A model generated the notes under the pieces. The model made no database searches. It had not been told where the DNA came from and was given only the letters and a program-made list of their open reading frames with translations. A stretch of 64,000 nt of DNA, taken from Macrotrachela quadricornifera. Lineage: Eukaryota > Rotifera > Eurotatoria > Philodinida > Philodinidae. The translations under genes were made by a program, and so were the position numbers. This document shows, in pieces, positions 34,804 through 47,072 of this stretch; position 1 is the first letter of the stretch; each line of letters starts with the position of its first letter. The stretch covers positions 873,691 through 937,690 of the forward strand of contig JAJEKB010021002.1 in assembly GCA_022393335.1 (NCBI GenBank), written 5' to 3'.

Positions 34804-35898
34804 TGTTTGTCAATACTATATAAAACAATAAATTCAAATGTTTTTTTTTATAACGATTTCATCAAACAAAATCATTATGAAGAATACTGTATATTAACTG
34901 AAAAATGCTCGATTTCGATCAATCTTATTAACATTTGCTTCTTCCTCGATTACCTAAGTTTTTCTTTAATTTTTTTTGTCATAAAAAAATGAAAAAAAAC
35001 CTATACCAATGGGAAAAGATAGTTGGAATTTGGATTTGGAATATATTTCCACTATAAAAATATATTTTTAAGAAATAATTACATATCCCTGTCGTTTTTC
35101 AATTGCCACGAAATTACATAAAATTTAACAGTTTTCAGTTTTTTTTTCTAACTTACTATTAGATAAAACGTTGTAATACCGTTAGTTTATTAGTTGATCT
35201 GTTAACAATTGTTCATATTGCAAAAAAAAACAAGAATAAAAGATGATTGTACACACTGGTTTGTAGAACGATATTTGCTTTACTTTTAATATAACTGATT
35301 GGAAATCATCAGAATCTAGTGTATTTTAAATATAAAAAATCCCAAATAATGATCATTTTGAAAAATATCATCTCATGTAGAAAGTAACATTTTGGAAAAT
35401 ATTCTTAATTTTCGATTTGTTTTAAGTATTAGCTTATTTTAATCTATGATTTTGTAGAGCATTAAATTCTCTCCAAGAATAGAAAATAAAAACTATCTCC
35501 AAACATCCTTTAGAAAAATTATGAATTGGAAGGGAAAGATGATCTGTATGGTGCAAACAACATTTTTTATTGTTTTATATATTTATTTATAATTAAGTAG
35601 CAGTAGATGAGAGAAAAATTCTAAAGATATATATATTTTTAAAGAGCATCAAATTTTGATTCTAACTGAACTACTTTTATCAGGTCAAGTTACTTTTAAG
35701 TGGCGAAAAAATGAACAAACATTTTCTATCAAGACTTTATTGAAATACAGATTGTTCCAAAAAAAAACTCTTTTTCCTAAAATGTTTTTCTCTTCTATAA
35801 TAAGTAATTACAAAAGTAATTTTATGAGGAATAAACCCTGAACAGATAAACTGAACGTTGTATGTATAGAGAAATAATTTCTTTCATCTTCTACAATT

Positions 35899-36365
35899 AT
35901 GCTTTCAACCAGTCATATGAAAAATGATCATATTTCAATTGTTATTCATCGTGAAACTGACATTCTACTGAGAACCATCTATTACAATATTGATCGATTA
36001 AGTTCACTTGATCATTGAGATGGAAATGGTCGATCACATATTCTTGAAAAAAAAGGTATTGGTCAATATATTCGTCATAACAATGAAATAACTCTTGACG
36101 AAATAAAAGAAAATTTATCGAAAATGCACCATAAATCAGTATCTACATCAACAATTAGTCGTCATCTTTACGAATATGGTTATAAAAATGTTTTACCTCA
36201 ATCATCTCGCATGTTCACATTGAATGAAAAATAACAACGTGTACAATGTGCCAAGAAGCATTAAAATGAAAAGAGTAATGAACTCCAATATTTTATAGGT
36301 GAAAAATTCAAACGAATTGAAATATTCATGACAATTATTTCTGGTGTGATGAAAGAAACGAGATA
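35899..36365 (+). pseudogene. Tc1-like transposase N-terminal relic
   Basis: One frame runs from the ATG at 35899 with an in-frame TGA before DGNGRSHILEKKGIG. It goes on through a typical second helix-turn-helix (SVSTSTISRHLYEYGYKNV) and LPQSSRMFTLNEK, then further stops at 36232 and 36262. The G-R-P-like linker and the 'STISRHL' helix are the basis for the call. No DDE catalytic part and no terminal repeats were seen. It is of a different subfamily from the relic at 31.2-31.7 kb. Confidence 0.7.
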
Positions 36366-36723
36366 ATTGTATAGTTCTGGTCGTGAGCTATCTACCACAA
36401 TAAAAAAAACAATTTGAAGAGCACTTGTATAGAAGAAGATATTAGTGAAAGAAAGTTTCCAAGTTTTCTTTGCAAATATCTGTATTTTGATTGTGTACTA
36501 GGTGATGATATTCTCGTTTAACAAGGGATAAATCCGTATAGTGTTAGTTAATTGTTATTACTCTTCTTCATTCTGATAAAAATTGTATTCTTTGAAAAGA
36601 AAAGATTATTAACAATGATGAATAGTGGATAATAGATGTTTTTCTATTTAACTGTAAACAAAATGAAGATAGATAAAAGAATTTATTTTATAAGCGAATA
36701 TTATTTCTATTCTATTTAATAAA

Positions 36724-38070
36724 CTAGAAAATCGGTGGTTCATTATTGAGACGTTGTACATTCAAGTTGACTTGTTGACGAGAATTTTGAAGAATATTTT
36801 CAATTTCTGATGTTGAAATGACATCAGACAAATGTTGATAATCATTTTGACAACGTTCATCAATTATTTTTAGAATCTGATGAGAAGCAAATTGTCGAGC
36901 AGATAAGACAAATGTTTGTGATATTAGACGTCTACGATCATCATAATCTTGAAGACCTTTAGGATTTGCACCATATTCACGAAAAGAAATGACTAATTCC
37001 CGAGCATCAAGAATGGCTTGTGAAGCTCCATTACCACCAAATGGATACATTGGATGAGCACTATCACCAAGCAACGTAACACGATCATGTGTCCATCGAG
37101 GAAGAACATTACGATCACATACTGGAAATTGATTAATAACTATCGATGATTTGACCATATGTTGAATATCGATAAAATCAAGTTTTATATTTGATAATAA
37201 TGGTAAAACATCATCAATACGACCAAGATTGTTCCAATTAAGTGTTACTGGTGAAGTTCGAATGTCTGAATCTTCAACTCGAACGACAAGTGCCCAGTCA
37301 ATAAGACTACCACTTACAGGTTGGGCCACCAGAAAACATTCATTTGGATTTCCTGCACAAATACACGTTTGTCCATCTAGTTATGGTTGATCCATTAACG
37401 TTACACCACGCCATAGACTAAGACCTGACCATAACGGAGGACCCTCACTCGGATAAAGAATATTCCGTACAGTTGAATTAATTCCATCAGCACCCACGAG
37501 TACTTTAGTTAATTCTATAATTGATTCACCAGTAGTGAGATTGATAAAATTCACTTCTACATGATTTGGCTGTGATCGAAATCCGACTAATTTTTGAGTT
37601 AATTGAATAGATGTTTCACCAATTTGATCACGTACAAGACGGAGTAAAAGCTGTTGAAAATAACCTCGATGCATGGCATACATTGGCCAATTATATCCTG
37701 CATCGATACCTCTTCGTTCCTGAAATATAAATTGTCCATTACGTGAATAAAAATTCGTATGTCGAATTTGAATACCAATTTCATTTAACTCGTGTTCAAG
37801 TCCAAGTTCGTACAACACTTTTACACAATATGGTTGAAGAATTAAACCAAACCCTATTGGTTCAAGTATTTGAGCTTGTTCGCGAATTTTAACAGAGAAA
37901 CCACTCCTATGCAAACATAAAGCCGTAATAAGACCACCAATTCCTGCTCCTGCGATAAGTACATCAACAATATCTGAGTATTCTTTGTTTGATTTGTTAA
38001 TTTGAATTGAATCTGTCGCTTGTGACTTGATGGTAGAAATGTCGGTAGTATTTTCGTTTACATTACTCAT
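36724..38070 (-). pseudogene. Class A FAD monooxygenase with one in-frame stop
   Basis: Flavoprotein hydroxylases of this family (salicylate hydroxylase/UbiH type) use FAD and NAD(P)H to insert one oxygen into a substrate. The reading frame from ATG 38070 to 36724 is 449 codons with a TAA at codon 230 (37381-37383). All family motifs are present on both sides: GAGIGG at 41-46 (dinucleotide fold), GADGINS at about 193 (DG motif), GDSAHPMYPFGGNGA at about 335 (GD motif, FAD ribityl contact). The stop lies between WRGVTLMDQP and LDGQTCICAG, a stretch that is normally continuous, so it reads as a nonsense mutation. Removing the stop by an intron would cost this conserved segment. The gene has no introns, which with its family raises the possibility of horizontal acquisition. 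A TTG at 38079 extends the frame but ATG 38070 is preferred. Confidence 0.82.
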
Positions 38071-38147
38071 TCTTATCAAAAATCTACAATAAAATATTTA
38101 ATATCTATGAATGTACGATATTTCTATTTCATGTATGTTTAAAAAAA

Positions 38148-38309
38148 GCTAGTTTGGAATACTTTAATACAATATCAATTGGTGATATAAAACAATATTG
38201 TCGACTTTGCTCAAGAAGATTCAATCTCTATGTAACTTTGTATGCTCCTTATTGTCTCGATCTTCACAAGGTCATTTGTGATATATGCTGCAAAGCATTT
38301 ACAGAATGA
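38148..38309 (+). pseudogene. Cys-rich fragment, possible zinc-finger exon
   Basis: An open frame without an ATG encodes two C-x2-C pairs (YCRLCSRRF and ICDICCKAF) about 30 residues apart, then TGA. The spacing and the Phe after each pair look like zinc-binding fingers. No flanking exon was found. It could be a relic or chance. Confidence 0.2.
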
Positions 38310-39804
38310 AAGTGAATGATCAGGTTTTTTGAAAAAAAAAAGAGTAAAAGAATGAAAAGTAATAGTATTTCTTCTTTATTGTTCTTCTAATGAGCTTCTC
38401 TGCAGAGCCTGAATATGCCTTAACATCATATAAGACCAACTTTGTGCATCATATCTGTTTAGTCTATTGGAATCCACACGGACTCCAGATTGGCAATAAG
38501 CAGCAGTCTTTATGGTTGACGTCAGAGTTAACTATAAAATACATTACCTTATTTTTCTGTGTCACTTACGCATTGACAGTCCTCTTTCATCTTGTTCTAA
38601 TGATTTTATTGCTACATTAACTCTTATTTTATCTAATTTCTTTGTTAGACCTTCCTATAATGGTTTTTTTTTGAAAATTATATTTCACTCACCTTGAAGA
38701 TATCTCATACCGGTAGAATCTTGCACATTTATGACGTGTAACTATAAATATTTGTAATGTGTTTTTTTGTTTCAGGCCTTTTTCTACGTTACCTTTGTGT
38801 CTATTGGAGGATGAGAGATGCGTAGATATGTAGTTTTACAGATCGAGCATATTATTGTTATCAATATTCTTTACGACACTATAATACAAAACATAAGTAT
38901 CCTTGAAAAACCGTTAAAGACTTGTAGATGGTAACAAAATCGGAAACTATATAAGGGTTTCCAAGGAAGGGGTTTCAATTGCGCAAAAATTTTCAAATAT
39001 AGAGTCCTATAATTCCAAAAAAAATTGAAACCGAGAACCGAACCAGATCCAAATATTTTTCAGCTTCTCAGATCCGGATTTAGAATCGAATTCGTTGGAA
39101 CTAAAAAATGTTTTTCATGGTAACTACTCATGTGAAAGAAAACGACGCCATAAACGGCCTAAAATGGTGCAAAAGGGCGAAAAACGGCTGCCGTTACGAC
39201 TATCGTTTTCCTGCCGTTTTACAGCATTTTTGTATCGAATTATAAAAGACATTTTAACATATGACTACACGTTGTTAGATGATCTGATAGTAATGCGTCT
39301 TATTCATTTTTATCTATTGTTGTAAGGATACTAGCTTGAAACATTTCTATGGGACGCTTTCTTATTTTCGAGGTGCATTTCATATCTTTTTCGTTTATTT
39401 ATTATTTATGTACGTCCCTAATCGGATTTTTTTTCACTATTTTATACGTGGATTGAAAGATCCTCTTGAGACATATTCAGCGACGTCATAGATATCCTTT
39501 GAATCGATGTCTATTTCATATTGTGCGATGATCAATACAATCTTTTAGCATACTTTGTTAAAAACTAATTCGCAGAAAGCAAGGAGAGAAGACTCTCTAA
39601 TATGTATCTCTTTTGACTTTTATTTTGTTGGTGTTGTTATTATAAAATAGATGATTATTTATCGGCCGGTTTCTGTTTATTTGAGGATAAACTTCATCAG
39701 AATAACAAAAAATCTAGAAAATATAACAACTACAGAAAGTTACACACAAAAGAAAAACAAAAACAACAACTAATTTATAAAAAACTTGTTTTTTTATATA
39801 CTTA

Positions 39805-40447
39805 GGTCATACCAAAAGTAGTGAGCCTGATACGTTATTCGCGTATGGAAGACTTGGAGAAATTTTCTTTTTTTACCAATAGATAGAGCGGTATGGTGGC
39901 CAATGAGCGAAAATTTTCAGCGAAAAAAAAAGAGCAAAAGGCAATTCAGCGAAAGAATTTTCCTTGATGAGGGCATGAACGAAAAGTGAGGGTGAGGGCG
40001 AAAATCCTTTCGCTGTTGTGTCTTTCGCGCACTTTTTTCGCTGAAAAGCCGTTCGTTTAAATGATTTTCGCTCAACGGACACCATATCAATAGATTTGCT
40101 CTTTAAAAGGTGAGCTAAAACCTTACAAAAAGCAGGTTAGAAAAATCAGTAATACATAGCTTGATGCGTCTTCATCTCCTCTTTCCAACGGCGAAAACCG
40201 CAGTTGTCTATCTTGTTACCATCAAAAGTTATTCCAAAAATACTCACAAGCATTCATGTTCATGCTACCAGCGTATATGCGACAAAAACAGATTTTATCG
40301 AAATTTTATTATTATGATAACAGTTTAATAGTGACCAAATAGCATAGAACAATAGAGTGAAACACGCTCTATCTATTAGTAAAAAAAAGTTTCTCGAATC
40401 CTTCTATACGAGAATAACGTATCAGGCTCACTACTTTTGGTATGCCC
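39805..40447. mobile_element. 643-bp TA-flanked MITE (mariner-type), carries a nested MITE
   Basis: Terminal inverted repeats of about 85 bp start GG(t/g)CATACCAAAAGTAGTG and are flanked by TA at 39803-39804 and 40448-40449. The inner part of the repeats reads 'aatagatagagcg' on both sides. The interior has no transposase. A second TA-flanked element (39894-40084) interrupts the left part. Confidence 0.9.
39894..40084. mobile_element. 191-bp MITE nested in the 643-bp MITE
   Basis: It is flanked by TA (39892-39893 and 40085-40086) with ends TGGTG(g/t)CC and a shared TGAGCGAAAAT core, followed by repeated 'cagcgaaaa' words. It is rich in GCGAAA/TTTCGC, unlike its host. The open frame across it (39873-40085, minus) is a by-product. 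Confidence 0.82.
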
Positions 40448-43400
40448 TAAGTGTATACAAACTATTTTTTTTTCTTGTGATCCTCTCTACAGTTGAGGGA
40501 ACAACGTAGGGTAATATCCTCTGAATGTTTTTCTCCGCATGATGATCCCTACATACGGACAAAATCCACGTGAATCATTTGGAAAGATTCTCTCGTAAGA
40601 ATATATTTTTAAGGCAATATATGTCATGGATTCGGTTTTTGGTTTCAATTTCATATATGATATGGATTTTCCTGCAAGATGTTTTTTTAGGATTTATGTC
40701 ACCGAATTTACTTCAGCTTTTCGCGGTTTTACCATTGCCATTGGTAGTATTTTGATTTTTTATGAATGCAAAGCATTGATGTATTTTATAGAGAAATGAA
40801 TTCTCTATAATACAAACTAATATTATTTTTAAAGAAGTGCGTTGATCGTTCAAAATTTTTGGAAAGATCTCAAAGTTTAGTTTCTTCAAGTAGAATTTTT
40901 GATAGCTTTTAAACTATGAATACCATAACACTGATTGTTCAGACGGAAAAATATCTTATATTAATCAGTTTCTTTTTTTTCGTATCTCTTGAATAATGCG
41001 TTCCTTAAAACAGTCCTTTGTTAAATGACTGAGGAAGAAGCAAAATATGAAATGTCGATTTGTTAGAAATTTCGGCAAAGATTCATTGTAAAAAAATCAG
41101 TATCTCGACAAGAATACACTTTTTGACATGAAATTTTTGTATGCACAAGTTTCTGGACATAAAGTATTGAATAGGCATAGAAAACGTGAATCACAGATTA
41201 GAACATGTTATGCCTGTGTAAACAATGCTCAAGCAGTTTATGGAACTTCTCTCACGACAAAGACATTCAGTAAACTCATTAAACTACAAGAACATCTGGT
41301 AAATGGAAGCAACGAATGTGTGAATATCATATTTTACGTCATAGCTTGATGATAAGAAGCTTTTCGCTTCATTACTTCCAATTTACGGCAATAAAGATTG
41401 CGACAAACACTTTTTTTCTCTCCACACACGCATTCATGCTTCATTGATTTTTTCTTTCATCCTTATGATATTGGCAAGTCGTCTATGTGTTGTGCATACC
41501 TCATTCAATACAAAAAAATATCATTTGGGTGAGCAAACATATGAAGTAACGTAACGTCGCATTTCAATCGATAATATAAAACAAACATATCAATATTGAA
41601 GTAAGGCTAATACGGCAAGCATGAAACCGTTGCTATTACCCGATTCATACTAAAAGACGAATGTTTATTGTTTGAATAATTTTCGCTAGGCACAAGATAT
41701 AGGCCTGAAGTTTTCACCATTGGAAAGAATGATGTTTGAACTATTGGTCTATATAAAAATCATCAACATAAAAAATTTTTTTCATGTTTATTTTCTTGAG
41801 GGAATTTAAAAAAACATTATAATCTTCTAATGAAAAACGGGTAATTCAGCTGTATTTTAGCATAACTTGAGCACATATTATTGAGAAAACTGATAAAAAT
41901 ACGCTGAAAAAAGCGTGAACAAAGAAGTTCCTACAAATAAAACATTTTTTATCTTAATGATTCTTATACAAATCGATGATTCAAGCATCACTGTTGCGAG
42001 TAGTGAAAACTGCAGATCTAAATCACGGGCCTAACGAAAATTATTAAGAAAATAACCACTTGTCTTTTATTTTAAATCGGGAAATTGTAAAATCATCAAT
42101 GAAACATTAATATAGAGGGCATTAATATTAGCTTTTTCTGTTCAAGATATTCGTGCACTAGATACGAAGTCTGAAAATTTAAAATAATAAAGATCGAATT
42201 TGACTTTAGATTTTACTTTAAGAAGGAATTTAGATTAAAAGGACGAGGACGCATAAGACCACAAATCGATCCATTGGTATTTTTCCTTTTAAACCCTGTT
42301 GAATATTATGTCAATAGAAAGAGAATATTGAGATGAGCATTTTGATGCTAAATTTATAGTGTTTCGATTGATTTTTGAAAGCTTACAACTATTAAAAAAA
42401 TTGCTCATTTTTGGTTATTTCTTCAACAAATGGTATGTCCATATTGAGTTCAATTTTTTAATAAATACATAAGATAAAATGGAACTTAAATAATGAATTT
42501 GATAGTTCTTGAATAGGACTTCAATTCTGTATATGAATCATCAATCGATTATTTCATTCAGTAGAATTCGATACTAAATTCTTAATATGCACTAATGATA
42601 TAATGTCCACACATTTGTGATCCAGAGTGATTTTGTGACGAATAATTTATCCTAAAAATTGAAGATACCAAAATTCTCATCCAGCTCATTGAATAGCTCT
42701 TTGAAAGAGCTACAAAACTTTATGTTTCCGAAAGTTGAAAAGGTTTGGCTCCATAGAGATTTTTGAGTGAAAATATCTTAGAACCTCAATTTTTACAGTT
42801 TTTTTTCCTTATTTATAAAGGTATTTTATCAGAAAAATTCATTCTTGTATTCAAGTAAATGTCAAATTTTGAATCGACGTTAAAAACTGAGTCGAACTAT
42901 ATATAATTCAAATCTTTTCATTTTTCTTTGACAAATTCACGCTACTCCTCCCAGCGATGCCTTCATAAGACACAGAATATAATACATCTCATTAAAGACA
43001 ATTTAACTGGTGAAACTAAGTGCTTCAGTATAAATGATATTAACAAAAGCAAAAATATTTATAAATATCCTGTGTATATAGTCTTTTCAAAAGATATGAT
43101 TTTTCAAGGTTCCAAGCGACGTTTTGAACGAGCCTTCTGCGTCGAAAACTTAAAAAAAAGAGGGAAAAAACCGCTAATATTCTTGCACAATGTATAAAAG
43201 AAAAATTACTATTTTTCTTTCTGTTTTTTCAAGTTTCAGATGCAGAAGACTCGCTCAAAACGTTGTTTAGAAACTTGAAAATTGTTTTCTGTAGGTTTGA
43301 TGACGTGCTCTTTCATTTGGACAGGTCAAGAAAATATTTTAGTGAAAATAGTTTTCCAGTCGAAAAACTAAGATCCTTAAAAAATGGATCTTTAAATTGA

Positions 43401-43515
43401 AAGCAGGCAAAAACCATTGTGATATTCGAAATCAGCACGTTCGATTACCTATTGTCAACTGAATATCAGCTCAAAAGCGAGGAGGCAGTTGGTGGCCTTT
43501 CCTCGTTAGTATATA
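40448..43515. other. Gene-free spacer
   Basis: No exon is supported. A minus-strand copy of the dispersed 'tttgtgtgtgg' repeat lies at 40430-40505. At 42850-42910 is a copy of a motif (word 'cg(a)cgttaaaaac(c/t)gagtcga') also seen at 2400-2440. Confidence 0.5.
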
Positions 43516-44360
43516 CAGTAGAGTGCAAAAATAATTATCGTTAGTATTCGACAAAATTATTCCAGTGAACATAATGAATGTTAAAAGCTGTTTTGCGTAC
43601 ATAGTGTACACATCACCGAGAATAGGAATATAATAATTGATAACTGGTCTGACTTTGCTGCAGGTCAAAAAAAGAGTAGATGAAGTGTTTCTACCGGTAT
43701 ATTCTCAATAATTAAGGCTGATTTTTTCCATATATATGAATTTTATCTTTGTGTAAAAGACACATTTGGAGTAAAGTAAGACCAGCCATGAATCGCATTT
43801 TGCATCACGACTTCATGATCAAAGTTTCAGCTCGCTGTAATGCTTATGAGAGCCTGAAGATATATTCGAAGTCCTTTCACTTGGAATAAAATTTTATCTA
43901 TAAATCGAGATCTCTTTACTCTGAAAATTTCAAGTTTTTCGTATTAACTATTATTGAGAAAGTGCGAAAATCAGTTGGTAACACTATTTGCAAAGGGTAG
44001 TATTATAGGCCGTGATCATCTGTTTTTTTACCAAATAACTTTTGTTCGAAGCTCATTTACGTCCCATTAGATGCTATGAATAAAGACCTTCGCTAAGAAT
44101 ACGTTGTCAAAAGCACAACGATTGTCGTAGCCCTAGTAGTGTAATATGATTATCTAATATATAGAACAGACAGATGGTATTCGAATCATGATGCCTCCTG
44201 ATTGACATGATGGCAGTTCTGCAAAAGTTTTGCACATACTACGTTCTATAGCACCTCCTGAATTACTGAGAAAAGTTTCAAAAGAATATATCCATACACA
44301 AGACAGATATGGCTCGAAGAAGTCCATGCATGCAACGGCAATTATTTTTGCACTCTACTG
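43516..44360. mobile_element. 845-bp TA-flanked element with 21-bp terminal repeats
   Basis: The ends are perfect inverted copies beginning CAGTAGAGTGCAAAA, flanked by TA at 43514-43515 and 44361-44362. CAGT...GCAAAA ends are typical of Tc1/mariner relatives. The interior shows no intact transposase; it is either a MITE or a strongly decayed element. Confidence 0.85.
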
Positions 44361-44893
44361 TATATCATTGTAGACAAGACATTCCACTATTTACCCATGC
44401 AACAATCTCTTGAATGTTAATCAGTTTATAAAATTGCCAATAACGATTGCAAAACTTTTGGTCAGACCTAAGTATTTGACCTATAGCATCGTTATTTCTT
44501 AATGAACTTCGCAACATCTTGTATCAAAATGATGAGCGAAAAAAGCTCTACAAAATCTGTTATGAAAGAGAAGTTTCCGAATACATTTTGTTTTTTGTGG
44601 TTGACTACCCAGGGAGCAATTCCTCTATGTGAAGTGAGCCTCATTTCTTTGGGTAGGATGTTTGGTTCACTTTATGTGACCATTTTGTTCGTCAAATCAT
44701 AGACTAATGTGATTATTCACCTTCACTATTTTGTAAAGTCAAGTTTGTATAATAACGTATGTATTGATGTTTGTACATATTTTTATAAAACTAATTAGAA
44801 AAATATGACATAAAAAAATTACGCTAACAAAAAAAAGTGAAGTACATCATTTCAAGAAAGAGCTTTGCCTCTATATTAACATGCAAATAATCA

Positions 44894-45147
44894 GTAAGTA
44901 TTTGTTTAAATAATTTTTTTCTTCATTTTAGATCAATACCTACATGGAACTGAATAACAAAAATTTTTTATGTAATAATTATGTTTTTTCTATATTTTAG
45001 ATCAATCTCAAATTTGAATTGATCAGTAAGTGAATATATAAATAACAATTTTGTTTATTTTCAACTAATTTCAACATCGAAATCAGTAATAAATGTTTAT
45101 TTAAATATTTTTTTTCTTTTTAGATTATTACCAGCTATAGTCAAACA
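44894..45147 (+). other. Run of splice-site cassettes with micro-exon-like pieces
   Basis: Four gt(a)a...tttttag-type units occur in 250 bp: gtaagt 44894 to ag 44931, gtaata near 44971 to ag 45000, gtaagt 45026, and gtaata 45086 to ag 45123. They leave 24-40 nt pieces, for example 45001-45025 and 45124-45147. The pieces begin 'atcaat' or 'attatt' and often end in 'tca' or 'aca' before 'gtaa'. They could be 5' leader exons of the fucosyltransferase gene, whose first coding exon has an acceptor at 45500, or a decayed exon array. Confidence 0.35.
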
Positions 45148-45579
45148 GTAAGTATTAATGAAAATGAATGGAGTATCTAGTCTAGCCGAAGATTCCAGTG
45201 CTTTTCATTTCTGTGAAGTTTTCATGATATATCATAAGAACTCCATGGATATGAAAAGAACCGGGATCTCTCGCGTAAAGAAAATCTGAAAGATACAGCA
45301 GCCAGATCAATAATGCAATTTTTGAAAACCGTGGAAAACGCGTTGTTAGAAGCCGCTGTTTTTTCCCGTTATTCAAACATGCTTTAGTGGTCTGACTCCT
45401 GTGACCAAAAGAAACTGGCCAAAAGTGCGATTTTTGAGGACGCATTTTGTCATGGATTTTTTTTTCATGTGAGCTCTACATATTTTATGTGATATTGTAG
45501 ATATCAAGTTTTGAAGAACATCATTCAAAGTTTTAAGCATCTATATAACACATTGACGGGAAAAAACTTTGAAAGAATT

Positions 45580-47063
45580 ATGAATAAAAAATTTTCCATT
45601 GGATTATTTATTTTGATCATTTCCATCGCATTATTTTATCATCTATTTGGGATTTTCCACACAAAATATTTCTCATATACAATAGTAGAACGAATATTAA
45701 GCAAATATAATGCTTCTGTTATAAGAAATGGAAGCAAACCGAAGTAAGTAATTCAAATAACAGTTATCGGATATGATCTTAATCGTAAAACAATTTGTTC
45801 TCTACTAGATATATATTTAGTGATGAATTATGGGGTTCGAATTTTCACGGGAAAATATCGTTTAAAAATACAACAATGTGTGATATACCTGAAACGGTTC
45901 GGTCGATTGCTGATGCTAGTTGCCCACCATTTTTGAGGCGACCATGTACGAAACTTCCTTGTGCATTTATACATCGATCATCTGAAACTGATAAACATGT
46001 CAAATGTCAAGCAAATGGTAAATTAATCAAGAGTGAAAATAAATCAATTACAACTAATTCTTCGAAAGTTCAGCATATAGAATGTATTATAAGTCCAGCA
46101 CTCGATTTATTTGTTAATGGACCACCATATCCATCTCTGAAAACTCATGGACGTCTTCACATGACTAAAGAATTATATAATGATATACTTACTCGTCGTT
46201 ATCGTTCCTCTGAAAGTATTTGGGGATTAACATTTAGTGGTCAATCGATTGCTTACCATCCATCACCTGGTACGCAATCAACGCTTTCACTTTTTGATAT
46301 TACTCATGGTTATGATCGTCACCTCTATGATATGGTAACATATGGTTATCTATTTCGTTATGTAAAGTTTTTCTTGAATGATTCTCGAATTTCATTTAAT
46401 TCGACTTTACTTTCAAAAAACAGAGCATCATCTTTCGTGACTGCACCAGTGCTTTGGATAAATTCAAATTGTGGTGCACTATCCAATCGTACTAGATATA
46501 TGGAAGAGTTTATGTCATACATATCAGTTGATTCTTGGGGGAAATGTCTCCGTAATAAAGGACCAAATTTACCACCGGAAATTTCGAAAATTTATAATGG
46601 AGATCACAGTGGTGGCCGTCTAACAGGTAATTGGGTAGATGCAAACAAGGCTATGATGAAACACTATTTATTTACAATTGCTTTTGAGAATAGTATCGCA
46701 CATGATTATATTACTGAAAAACTCTGGATGCCGCTAGCAGTAGGTAGTGTTCCTATATATTATGGCGCTCCCAATGTCGAAGAATGGCTGCCTTGTAACG
46801 ACTGTATTATTGATTTACGTAAATTTCCTAATCCACATGCTGCAGCTCAATTTATTATGACAGTATCTAAAAATGAAACTCAATATGCTGAATTTCATAA
46901 ATGGCGATATAATCCTCTACCATCTAAATTCCAAAAGATTATTGACTATTTCAAAAGAGCAAGTAACTATTCACTTGATTGCATAATGTGTGCCATGGCA
47001 CATAGTAAAAGTCCAAAAGCAACACGATATGAAATTCTACATGACATTGGACCAAAGTTTTAA
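45580..47063 (+). CDS. GT10 alpha-1,3-fucosyltransferase, 472 aa, 2 exons
   Basis: This is a predicted Golgi type II membrane enzyme moving fucose from GDP-fucose to GlcNAc on glycans. Exon 1 45580-45743, intron 45744-45808 (65 bp), exon 2 45809-47063; the join is in frame. A short cytoplasmic tail precedes a signal anchor at residues 5-25 (FSIGLFILIISIALFYHLFG), then a Cys-containing stem. The GT10 hallmarks are all there: INSNCGALSNRTRY at 272-286 (cf. SNC...R.R in the family), VDSWGKC at about 295, and the donor-site block FENSIAHDYITEKLW at 347-361 followed by GSVPIYYGAP. Several N-glycosylation sequons are present. The open frame continues upstream of ATG 45580 (a TTG at 45511, acceptor at 45500), so an extra upstream exon is possible. 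It resembles the FUT10/11 branch more than FUT3-7. Confidence 0.92.
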
Positions 47064-47066
47064 TTT

Positions 47067-47072
47067 AATAAA
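47067..47072 (+). terminator. Poly(A) signal AATAAA of the fucosyltransferase
   Basis: It starts 4 bp after the stop codon, so the 3' UTR would be only about 20-30 nt. Confidence 0.5.

Larger units (their letters stand above)
34193..36723. other. Mostly gene-free spacer
   Basis: Apart from the short ORF at 34615-34803 and the Tc1 relic at 35899-36365, I see only AT-rich sequence with poly-A/T runs and no splice-supported exon. Confidence 0.5.

Noticed and set aside
37324..37386. An intron that would remove the in-frame TAA of the monooxygenase
   Set aside because: A donor at 'gtggtg' and acceptor at 'tgtgcag' keep frame, but the donor is poor and the conserved WRGV...LDG segment would be lost.
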